Positions 7,867-15,556 of a stretch of 34,057 bases of DNA are shown here, piece by piece; positions within the stretch are counted from its first letter, which is position 1, and every line of letters begins with the position of its first letter. The DNA is taken from the NCBI GenBank assembly GCA_016284235.1, contig JAEEOK010000024.1, positions 1 to 34,057 on the forward strand, given 5' to 3'. Source of the DNA: Succinivibrionaceae bacterium. GTDB taxonomy: Bacteria; Pseudomonadota; Gammaproteobacteria; Enterobacterales; Succinivibrionaceae. Both the position numbers and the translations under genes were made by a program. Under the pieces are notes generated by a model. It saw nothing but the letters and a program-made list of their open reading frames with translations. It did no database searches and was not told where the DNA came from.

Positions 7867-7947
7867 CTGACAGAGACAGACTCCGTCTTTCTCAATGACG
7901 GCAGGGATCCGGATCCTTTAGGCAGAGGATGTCAACTGAAGAGATCA
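7867..7947 (+). mobile_element. Relic resembling an IS200/IS605-type right end (copy B, internally deleted)
   Basis: The segment reads ACAGAGACAGACTCCGTCTT, TCTCAATGACGGCA, then GGATCCTTTAGGCAGAGGAT and GTCAA. It aligns with the two ends of copy A (5690-5865) but lacks about 90 bp of the middle. The shared parts are the ACAGAGA..CTTTCTC..TGACGGCA block and the CCTTTAGGCAGA..GGATGTCAA block. Both copies have the same orientation and bracket the 571-aa gene. Confidence 0.45.
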
Positions 7948-8167
7948 GATTGGACGCATGTGCGCCGGCCTGAAGCCTTGGGATTTATTAACTTCGTTTT
8001 CTCCGTCAGGCGCCGGTCATTTCTGATCCGGCACAGCAGTTTATCCCGGCAACAGTGATGCTACGATATCATACGGCTCGGCACCCGAAGAATTCATGAG
8101 TGTCTGTCTGTCGCGCCGCTGGATCAATTCCTTCATGGCGCTGACACGAAGCGCGATCAGATATCAC
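7948..8167. other. Intergenic DNA between relic B and the protease gene
   Basis: No gene is supported. Short frames here have no ribosome site or recognisable product. Confidence 0.4.
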
Positions 8168-8211
8168 CCTGAAACAGAAATAATTTTTTCTGTCAGGCAA
8201 AAAAATTTGCC
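8168..8211 (-). terminator. Two adjoining hairpins downstream of the subtilase gene
   Basis: Reading past the protease stop on the minus strand, GGCAAA-TTTT-TTTGCC (8196-8211) is a perfect 6-bp stem. It overlaps by two bases a second inverted repeat with arms CCTG..ACAGAA and TTCTGT..CAGG (8168-8197). Neither has a classic trailing T-run except the T-rich loop itself. They probably end transcription or protect the 3' end. Confidence 0.45.
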
Positions 8212-8223
8212 GCTATGACTCTG

Positions 8224-10269
8224 TCAATCCGGATAGACATACAAAATTATCTGCGGATCAACCTGCTCGGAAGAAAGATCCGAAACAGTCCTGATATAAA
8301 GAGTGAATTTCGAATCGTTAAACGGAGCAAGATAGAAAACATTATTTGACATCATAATCGTATCACCGAGCAGGAGCGATATGCATTCGTGCATCTGTTT
8401 AGGAAAACTGACAGCATTTCTGAAATCGTTCTTAACAAGTTCAAATTGGGTTAAAGTAATTGCACCGTAATTTACAGGCCCCGGGTAAACAAGCGAGTTA
8501 GCATTTACAGACAGAACTGTATGCTCTATCTGTGCATTTCCGGTAAAATCATCACCGTCCTCGTCAACAAAACCGCCAATCTCGCATTCAAACGAGTTGT
8601 ATTCTGCCCCGTTCTCTACAGAAACGCATTCGGACATTGTAGAGGTAATTTTTAACGGTTTCACGTTCCGGCGGTTACAGTCTTCATCTTCACTGCACCG
8701 TTTTATCAAATCTACGGCCCGGCCGGCATTTACCCTTCCGAATCCGTAAACTGAACTGAATCTGAGTCCGGACTGGGTTGACGTCCAGCCCTTATGCACC
8801 GTGAGATTTTCCATGTCGGGATCTTCTACGTCACTGTCAGACATGGCTCTATCACCAAGATCATTGACGGCGGTTTTTGCCAGAGCATATTTAATCTGAG
8901 GTACTGTAAGATCCGCCACGGCACTCTTCATCAGCGCAACAGTTCCCGAAATCATAGGAGCAGCTGACGAAGTACCGTTCATATTGGATGTGTATTTGCA
9001 TCCGATGTTATACGGTTCATAGACACCTCTGGCAAAATCAAATTCGAAACCGGCTTTGAATAAAGTTCCGACAAGCTGGAATTCGCATGATGTAGGATCA
9101 GTGGTCAGTATTTTGTTATTCTCTCCGCCAAATGCAGAAATCCATATATCAGATCCGCCGGTGGAATATTCAGCATGTTTTCCCCCGCCGCTAAGCGCCG
9201 CTACCGGTATGACGCCTGGAGACACATTGTAGTAGGATCCCTGCTTGAAAAAGCAGTTAACACCCAGCTTTGTGCAGCTGCTTTTTGATAAGTATTTTTT
9301 CAAAAATTCGTTACCATGACTCTTCACAACGGGAATATCCTTCTCATAAAGAGCATCAATGTAATCAGCCAGGGAGTAGTCAATCGACGGAATCTGTTGA
9401 CTGTAGCTCTGATTCACCAGGTCCGCGTAATTTAGAAACTGGCTTGAAAAAATGCCTCTTTCATTGTTTAAACCCTTTAAAGCAATGATTTTGGAATCAA
9501 AGGCAATGCCTCTCACACCCTTTTTATTTTTTGCAGAGGCGGCTATAATTCCCGAAACGGCAGTGCCGTGAGCATTGACAAGATCCGCCGGATCATTGTT
9601 TCCGTCTGCAAAATTGTAGCTGTGCTCCAGATCAAGCTGCTTTTTGAGATCCTCATGAGATGTGTCAAATCCGGCATCAATAACTGCAACTGAAACGCCA
9701 GCTCCCGTTGCCCCGCTCTTCCAGGCGGGTATGACATTTATATCTCTGCCGGGTAAAAGATCATGAACATATTTATCCGCCAGAAAACCGCTCTGGGCAA
9801 CATTGCGCAAATGCCACTGCTCAAAGAAAAGAGGATCCGCCGCAAGCGGAAAAGAGACGTAGTACAGTTCTCCGGCCACGGTATATTCAACTACCTCCTT
9901 ATAATCATTCCATGAATTGTCGTTAAGGAGATCATGCGGCAGATAATATCTGTAGGTTCCATTCTGATTTTTTTGCACATGGCCATATCTGACATTCCTG
10001 AGAGAAAATTCCGCATTGTCAGATTCAGGAATTACGATATCCACAAACTCGTCATTTGTCGTAGGAAGATCAATTCCGGGATCTCCAAGCAGATAACTGA
10101 GGTCACGTCCTTCAGGAACATCGTCCCGAATATCAGCATCAGCAATATCGTCAACCGGAGGCTGAGGCGGATCATCACCGCCGTGATCAGAAGAACCGCC
10201 TCCGCCGCATCCGGCAAAGGCAAAAGCAAAGGCTGCAGCCAGGCATAACCGGCAAAATTTGATTTCCAT
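8224..10269 (-). CDS. Surface lipoprotein subtilisin-like (S8) serine protease
   Basis: This is a secreted, lipid-anchored subtilase of 681 aa from the ATG at 10269, which has GGGAGC before it; an upstream in-frame ATG would hide the signal peptide. Residues 1-20 are a lipoprotein signal ending FAFAG|C21, followed by a Gly/Asp/Pro-rich linker. There is no Asp at +2, so LolCDE should send it to the outer membrane. Residues about 85-145 resemble a VCBS/cadherin-like beta domain. The catalytic triad is Asp198 (AVIDAGFD), His234 (NAHGTAVSG) and Ser434 (NGTSSAAP), with oxyanion Asn320 (SHGN). The AADPLFFEQWHL entry and GRDINVIPAW resemble NalP-type Neisseria proteases, but no autotransporter barrel follows; the C-terminal region (about 530-681) is unassigned. 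No I9-type propeptide is visible. The upstream gene may supply one. Confidence 0.9.
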   Translation of the reverse strand: MEIKFCRLCLAAAFAFAFAGCGGGGSSDHGGDDPPQPPVDDIADADIRDDVPEGRDLSYLLGDPGIDLPTTNDEFVDIVIPESDNAEFSLRNVRYGHVQKNQNGTYRYYLPHDLLNDNSWNDYKEVVEYTVAGELYYVSFPLAADPLFFEQWHLRNVAQSGFLADKYVHDLLPGRDINVIPAWKSGATGAGVSVAVIDAGFDTSHEDLKKQLDLEHSYNFADGNNDPADLVNAHGTAVSGIIAASAKNKKGVRGIAFDSKIIALKGLNNERGIFSSQFLNYADLVNQSYSQQIPSIDYSLADYIDALYEKDIPVVKSHGNEFLKKYLSKSSCTKLGVNCFFKQGSYYNVSPGVIPVAALSGGGKHAEYSTGGSDIWISAFGGENNKILTTDPTSCEFQLVGTLFKAGFEFDFARGVYEPYNIGCKYTSNMNGTSSAAPMISGTVALMKSAVADLTVPQIKYALAKTAVNDLGDRAMSDSDVEDPDMENLTVHKGWTSTQSGLRFSSVYGFGRVNAGRAVDLIKRCSEDEDCNRRNVKPLKITSTMSECVSVENGAEYNSFECEIGGFVDEDGDDFTGNAQIEHTVLSVNANSLVYPGPVNYGAITLTQFELVKNDFRNAVSFPKQMHECISLLLGDTIMMSNNVFYLAPFNDSKFTLYIRTVSDLSSEQVDPQIILYVYPD

Positions 10270-10285
10270 GTCACTGCTCCCGATC

Positions 10286-10792
10286 TCAGTTAATTTCATT
10301 GTAATTGCCAAGATCCTTGATAATCTCGTATCTGAGCACATCCGGAGATGATGCTATGACAGAAAGAGCAGTTTTCCAGTCAGAAAGATTTTCGACTGTA
10401 ACTTCATAAATACCGGGCGCAAGTTCCCTGGTCTGAAGATCAGAGGACAGACACTGAGGATTTTTCTTTTTGCATCTGAAAGTTATACGATCTGACAGCA
10501 TGAAGGTGCGCTCGCCGTCATTTACAAATCCGAGAACATTCCCCCGTCTGTCCGAAGACTCGCTGTCGGCCGCATAAACAAAGCTGTTATTGTATGTGCC
10601 TATAAACAGCGGCGATTTGCCTGAATCAGACAGGCTGTTGCCCTCATTGATCCCGCTGCTGATATTAAAATTTTCATACACCGTCCAGGTTCTGCCCTCA
10701 ACCTCGACAGCCGATACTCCGGAACTGTCAGCCCACGCGCATCCGGCAGCAGACACAAGTGCCAGAGCAAGAAAAATAAATCGATCTTTCAT
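10286..10792 (-). CDS. Small exported protein encoded upstream of the subtilase; possible propeptide/inhibitor
   Basis: This is a 168-aa protein with a signal peptide (KDRFIFLALALVSAAGCAWA|DSS, cleavage likely after residue 22; the AAGC at 15-18 is a weaker lipobox alternative). The mature part is polar, with one Cys pair (FRCKKKNPQC, about 105-114) that could form a disulfide. The C-terminal section, APGIYEVTVENLSDWKTALS, continues as VIASSPDVLRYEII. This has the look of subtilase propeptides (I9-like), where a helix is followed by a '..p.V..vE' strand. It ends 16 bp before the protease start on the same strand, so the two form an operon. The function as propeptide, chaperone or inhibitor in trans is inference from position and pattern; no homologue is recognised with confidence. 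Confidence 0.75.
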   Translation of the reverse strand: MKDRFIFLALALVSAAGCAWADSSGVSAVEVEGRTWTVYENFNISSGINEGNSLSDSGKSPLFIGTYNNSFVYAADSESSDRRGNVLGFVNDGERTFMLSDRITFRCKKKNPQCLSSDLQTRELAPGIYEVTVENLSDWKTALSVIASSPDVLRYEIIKDLGNYNEIN

Positions 10793-11349
10793 AAGGATCC
10801 CGCATCAATAGTAAATAAAGTTTTAAGATCCGGCAGGTTCATTCATGAAAATCCGGTCTTAACAAAACCTGAATCAGCTGTGCTGCAGCAGCGCCTGAAA
10901 TGATTCTTCCGATCTGCGGACGCTAAAAAAGATGTGTCCTGAAGTTGTGCATGCCGGCTATAAACCATGATATGCCGCATCAGTCAAATCCTGGCAGCTG
11001 CAGAAACACTAAAAAAAAGCAAATGCATTTCACCGCAATAGATAATCCACAGGTAAATTTACCTCATTTTCATTCTTTTTCACATCAATTTGAAATCTGA
11101 TTGTGAAAAACATCAAAACATTGAGAAATATCGTCACCATGTTTAAAATTAAGGCAGGACAGAGATGCGGGGATCAGAAAATTTTCCGCTTCCGGACGAA
11201 ACCGTTTAAGATGAACTACAGAAGCAGGAAGAAACTTATATTCCGCCGTCATCCTTCAGTAAGATTTCGCGGGAAAGGAATAACCGGCGGTAAAAATATG
11301 CAGTCCGGGCATTTCTGACAGCATTCTGGCAAATTAATTCCGAACTCTT
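10793..11349. other. Divergent intergenic region between the protease operon and pilZ-mfd
   Basis: No gene is supported across this 557 bp. A reading frame at 11103-11318 is short, very basic and has neither ATG nor ribosome site. Promoters for both directions should lie here. The one clear signal is the perfect palindrome at 11051-11064, in an AT-rich stretch (11000-11150). Confidence 0.5.
11051..11064. promoter_or_regulatory. Perfect 14-bp palindrome, candidate operator
   Basis: AGGTAAATTTACCT is a perfect dyad about 290 bp upstream of the pilZ-like gene and 260 bp upstream of the protease operon. The form suits a homodimeric repressor. No known consensus is claimed. Confidence 0.35.
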
Positions 11350-11925
11350 ATGAACGAACAGTATTTTTATGTTTTATACAGATCTAAACTGTCTTTTTCT
11401 TTTCTGAACGGCAGTTTTGAACTTCCTGATTATGAAGAATTCGAACAGGATCTCCCGGCTCTTGCCCAAATATCAGGTCTTATGGATCCCCTGGACAGAT
11501 CCTCCATCAAGGCTCTGCATAAATACGGCCGGGAATTTTCACGCCTTGCTGACAAGCAGACAGAAATGGCAAAAAGAATCAACCAGATACTTTCCTACAT
11601 AATAGAAACCGAGACAGGAGAACTTGCCTATACAACAACAATGATCAGCGGATCCGGTTTTAAATTCAATCTGCCAAGTTCAAAGACTCTTATCCCAAAC
11701 TCCCTGATAAAATTCCGGCTTGCAATGCCTGAATTCGCCATGTTCATTTCCGGATATGCGGAGCTAAAAGAATTCTGTCAGGATCCTGCGTCACCGGGAT
11801 TCAACACCGTCAAAGCTGAATTTATCATGATAAGAGATTCCGACAGGGAGGCTCTCATACGCGCCGTTACACTGATTCAGCAGAAGGAACTTCGTATCAG
11901 AGCAGAAAAAAAGGCGGAGCTGTAA
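11350..11925 (+). CDS. PilZ-like protein upstream of mfd (PlzB-type)
   Basis: This is a 191-aa cytoplasmic protein with no signal peptide. Position is the main clue: in Vibrio cholerae a PilZ-domain gene (plzB) sits just before mfd and next to lolCDE, and the same trio occurs here. The sequence fits a PilZ fold, with TTTMISGSGFKFNLPSS (about 97-113) corresponding to the D/N-x-S-x-x-G strand followed by a 'l.f.l.mp...' section (KFRLAMPEFAMFISGYAEL, about 122-140). The binding residues look degraded: Met stands at the D/N place and no clear RxxxR precedes it, so cyclic-di-GMP binding is doubtful. A single base separates its stop from the mfd ATG, so the two are translationally coupled. The call is moderately sure. 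Confidence 0.7.
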   Translation: MNEQYFYVLYRSKLSFSFLNGSFELPDYEEFEQDLPALAQISGLMDPLDRSSIKALHKYGREFSRLADKQTEMAKRINQILSYIIETETGELAYTTTMISGSGFKFNLPSSKTLIPNSLIKFRLAMPEFAMFISGYAELKEFCQDPASPGFNTVKAEFIMIRDSDREALIRAVTLIQQKELRIRAEKKAEL

Positions 11926-11926
11926 A

Positions 11927-14900
11927 ATGATTTCAGATAAACTTCTCAACATCATGGGAAACCGCATTGAAATATTCAATGCCAAAGGTCCATGCCCCAC
12001 ACTGTTTATCAGCAAGCTGTTCAGAACCTGCGGTAAAAATATTCTGGTGATCACCGAATCAACCCAGAAAGCGATACAGCTTACCGAAGAGCTCGGATGT
12101 CTTAATCCCGGCTGCAATCTGCTTAAATTTCCCGACTATGAAACGCTTCCGTATGATATTTTTTCACCGCAGCAGGATCTTATATCAGATCGTCTGGAAG
12201 CTCTCTACTGTCTCAAATCCGGGCTCAAATGCATAACCGTCACACCGATCAGTGCCGCCCTGACAAGAATATCTCCTGCAGAATATGTCATGTCATCGGC
12301 CCTTGTTCTTAAAAAGGGGCAGCACATGAGCATGACGGCGCTTGCAAACCTTCTAACTCAAAACGGATACAGCAGAGTTTCCCAGGTATACAGCTCGGGA
12401 GAATTTGCCGTGCGCGGCTCTCTGATAGATCTCTATCCTTCGGGCACCGACAGTCCGTACCGGATAGATTTTTTTGATGACGAAGTCGACTCAATCAGAG
12501 TTTTTGACACAGAAACCCAGCGGACCACGGAACGAACCGATCAGATACGGCTTCTGCCGGCAAGAGAGTTCCCCATCCAGCAGCAGGATATAGAACGGTT
12601 CAGGCGCAAATACCGTGAAAAATTCGGTTCAAGCCTTGATCATGACAGTGTCTACCAGCAGGTTTCAACCGGACATATTCCTTCAGGAATAGAGTACTAT
12701 CTGCCACTGTTCTTTGATCAGACTGTCTCGCTTCTTGACTATCTGAGCAGCGACACGGCTGTGGTGCTTCTCCCTGATACAGTCAGAAAGGCGGATGAGT
12801 TTCTCGAGCAGGTACAGCAGAGATTCTGTTCCAAAAACATTGCCGGATCAGATCCTGAGCTCAGACCTCGACTCGAGCCCTGCGAGATTTTTCATAAAAC
12901 GGATGAATTTCTCCATCTGCTGAAAAAATTTACCCGGGTGGTTCTAAAGAAGGAGGACAGTTCCGATCCGAAGGATAAAAGATTCAATGTGGAAAATCTG
13001 CCTGAAATAAATATCAGGACAAGAACCGGAGATCTGAAGGATCTAAACAGTTTTATTACATCCTCGAAGGAAAGCTTCAGATTTCTTTTTTCTGTTTATT
13101 CCCCGGGCCGTCTTGAAACATTAAACGAACTTATCGCCAAAATCGGCATAAGGCCGAAGCATTTCAAAACTTTCGAAGAATTTGAGGCCTCATCTGAAAA
13201 ATTCGGCTCAGTGGTAAGTCCCGTAGACGAGGGACTCGCCTTTAACGAAACAGGCATCATTCTAATCACCGAAACGGAAATTTTCGGAAACAGTTATGTA
13301 AATGCAAAGCGGAACAACAAAAATGTTCAGGTTGATGCAATTATACGCAATCTTGCAGAGCTGAAAATCGGCGACAAGATCGTACACTACAAATACGGAA
13401 TCGGCTGCTACCAGGGTCTGGAAATCCGTGAAATAAACGGTGTAAACAAGGAGTTTTTCTGTCTTGAATATGCCGACAATGCCAAGCTTTATGTAGAAAT
13501 AACCGAACTGCATCTGATATCCCGCTATACCGGAGGCTCGAATCCGAAACTGAATACGCTGGGATCTGATTCATGGGAAAAAAACAGAAAGAAAACCCAG
13601 GAAAAAGTCAAAGACGTTGCAGTCCAGCTTCTTGACGTATACTCAAAGCGTGCTGTAAAAACCGGTTTCGCGTTCAAATTCGACAGGAAAGCCTACAATG
13701 AATTCGCGGCAGGATTCCCCTACGAGGAGACCGAGGATCAAAAGAGAGCAATCGAATCGGTGATCCATGATATGACGTCGTCAAAAACCATGGACAGGCT
13801 CATATGCGGAGACGTAGGATTCGGCAAGACTGAAGTTGCCATCCGCGCCGCCTATATAGCTGCGAGCAACAGCAAACAGGTTGCCGTGCTTGTTCCTACC
13901 GTTCTTCTTGCCGAGCAGCACTATGAAAGCTTTAAAAACCGCTTTGCCGGCGAAGCTGTCAATATCGAGGTGCTGAGCAGGTTCAAGACTCAGTCACAGC
14001 AGAAAAAAATTCTTGAAGACGTGACGTGCGGCAAGGTGGACATAGTAATAGGCACCCATACTCTGCTTTCCCAGAAAGTTGAATTCAGGGATCTCGGTCT
14101 GCTGATTGTAGACGAGGAACACCGTTTCGGAGTAAGACAGAAGGAAAAAATAAAGGCTCTGAGATCAGACGTGGATATTCTTACTCTCACCGCCACACCG
14201 ATTCCCCGGACTCTTAACATGGCATTCTCCGGTCTTAGAGATCTGTCGCTCATAACGACGCCTCCTGCCAAAAGACTTTCGATTAAAACATTCCTCAATC
14301 AGAATGACAGTACTCTTATAAGAGAGGCCGTTCTCCGCGAGCTCAAGCGCGGAGGTCAGGTTTACTATCTTCATAACGAAACTCAAACCATCGAAAAAAG
14401 AGCGGAGGATCTTGCAAACCTTATTCCCGAAGCCAGAATTGAAGTTGCCCACGGTCAGATGAACGAGCGCGATCTGGCGGCGATAATGAACAGGTTTTAT
14501 CACCACAAATTCAATGTGCTTGTATGCACCACCATCATTGAAACAGGTCTTGACATTCCTGCCGCAAACACGATTATTATCGAAAGGGCGGATAAATTCG
14601 GACTGGCTCAGCTTCACCAGATAAGAGGAAGAGTTGGACGTTCAAGTCAGCAGGCATATGCATATCTTCTGACACCTCCACAGAAACTTATCACAAAGGA
14701 TGCCATCAAACGCCTGGAGGCAATATCCAAAAATGACGATCTGGGCGTAGGATTCACTCTGGCAAATCACGATCTTGAAATAAGAGGAGCCGGAGAACTT
14801 CTGGGAGATGAACAGAGCGGTCAGATAGCAACAGTTGGATTTACCCTCTATATGGAAATGCTCGGCAACGCCATAAAGGCTCTCAAGGAGGGGGAGGAGC

Positions 14901-15355
14901 CGGCACTTGTTGATCTTACAAGACGCAATACTGAAATTAATCTCAATATTGCCGCTGTCATACCTAAGGAATACCTCGGTGATATAAGCACGAGACTGTC
15001 ATTTTACAAACGGCTGTCGTCTTCTGAAACCTACGACAGTCTTTCCGATATACGCGAGGAAATGATCGATCGCTACGGCCCTGTACCGCAGGAGGTAAAA
15101 AATCTCATCGAAGTCAACAGGATACGGATAGACGCGACTTCAATGGGAATAACCGGCATAACAGTGTCAAAAGTTACAAGCTTCATCCGGTTCGGCAGAA
15201 ATAACAGAGTAAAACCTGAAAAGATAGTAATGCTGCTGCAGCGAAATCCAAATGATTTCAAAATGGCGGACGGTGACAGAATCAAACTTCTGAAGAAAGT
15301 GGAACCGGATGATACTATTAAGTATATCAGAGATCTGCTTGACGCACTGATGTAG
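11927..15355 (+). CDS. mfd: Transcription-repair coupling factor Mfd
   Basis: Mfd is an ATP-dependent DNA translocase that removes RNA polymerase stalled at lesions and recruits UvrA. Its 1142 aa match the usual length (E. coli 1148). The UvrB-like N-terminal domains (about 1-350) include FPDYETLPYD and FAVRGSLIDLYPSG. The RNA-polymerase-interacting CarD-like domain is at about 478-545 (GDKIVHYKYGIGCYQGL). The RecG-like motor has Walker A GDVGFGKTEVA (about 627-637), DEEH box VDEEHRFG (about 727), TATPIPRTLNMAF and GRVGRSSQQAYAYLL. The TRCF C-terminal domain is present (about 985-1120). The ATG follows the pilZ-like stop by one base. No motif is missing. Confidence 0.98.
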   Translation: MISDKLLNIMGNRIEIFNAKGPCPTLFISKLFRTCGKNILVITESTQKAIQLTEELGCLNPGCNLLKFPDYETLPYDIFSPQQDLISDRLEALYCLKSGLKCITVTPISAALTRISPAEYVMSSALVLKKGQHMSMTALANLLTQNGYSRVSQVYSSGEFAVRGSLIDLYPSGTDSPYRIDFFDDEVDSIRVFDTETQRTTERTDQIRLLPAREFPIQQQDIERFRRKYREKFGSSLDHDSVYQQVSTGHIPSGIEYYLPLFFDQTVSLLDYLSSDTAVVLLPDTVRKADEFLEQVQQRFCSKNIAGSDPELRPRLEPCEIFHKTDEFLHLLKKFTRVVLKKEDSSDPKDKRFNVENLPEINIRTRTGDLKDLNSFITSSKESFRFLFSVYSPGRLETLNELIAKIGIRPKHFKTFEEFEASSEKFGSVVSPVDEGLAFNETGIILITETEIFGNSYVNAKRNNKNVQVDAIIRNLAELKIGDKIVHYKYGIGCYQGLEIREINGVNKEFFCLEYADNAKLYVEITELHLISRYTGGSNPKLNTLGSDSWEKNRKKTQEKVKDVAVQLLDVYSKRAVKTGFAFKFDRKAYNEFAAGFPYEETEDQKRAIESVIHDMTSSKTMDRLICGDVGFGKTEVAIRAAYIAASNSKQVAVLVPTVLLAEQHYESFKNRFAGEAVNIEVLSRFKTQSQQKKILEDVTCGKVDIVIGTHTLLSQKVEFRDLGLLIVDEEHRFGVRQKEKIKALRSDVDILTLTATPIPRTLNMAFSGLRDLSLITTPPAKRLSIKTFLNQNDSTLIREAVLRELKRGGQVYYLHNETQTIEKRAEDLANLIPEARIEVAHGQMNERDLAAIMNRFYHHKFNVLVCTTIIETGLDIPAANTIIIERADKFGLAQLHQIRGRVGRSSQQAYAYLLTPPQKLITKDAIKRLEAISKNDDLGVGFTLANHDLEIRGAGELLGDEQSGQIATVGFTLYMEMLGNAIKALKEGEEPALVDLTRRNTEINLNIAAVIPKEYLGDISTRLSFYKRLSSSETYDSLSDIREEMIDRYGPVPQEVKNLIEVNRIRIDATSMGITGITVSKVTSFIRFGRNNRVKPEKIVMLLQRNPNDFKMADGDRIKLLKKVEPDDTIKYIRDLLDALM

Positions 15356-15556
15356 CCGCAAAACCGCATCTCAGACCGGAACAAGATTTCGGGGAGGTTC
15401 GAACGGCTGAATATCAGCGAACGAAGCGGACGCGCCGCTGTTTCCGGTAAAACCGCGATCTTTCACGTCCGCTAAGGATTGCCGCCGGTGCATCTCATCC
15501 CGGTTTCAGTCAAAACCGGGAATACCGGCCGGATGAGAGTTAACTCGAATTATGTG
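15356..15556. other. Convergent intergenic region with nested inverted repeats
   Basis: CCCGGTTT (15499-15506) pairs with AAACCGGG (15513-15520). An alternative outer stem is CTCATCC (15494-15500) with GGATGAG (15531-15537); the two stems share bases and are mutually exclusive at their edge. There is no T-run, so any termination of mfd or of the opposing lipoprotein gene would be factor-dependent or bidirectional. Confidence 0.4.

Noticed and set aside
10270-10341. Upstream ATG adding 24 residues to the subtilase
   Set aside because: It would bury the lipoprotein signal peptide and overlap the upstream gene. The ATG at 10269 has its own ribosome site.
11103-11318. Plus-strand 71-aa basic frame before the pilZ-like gene
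   Set aside because: It lacks an ATG and ribosome site, and its amino-acid make-up (very high Arg/Lys) is typical of a chance frame.
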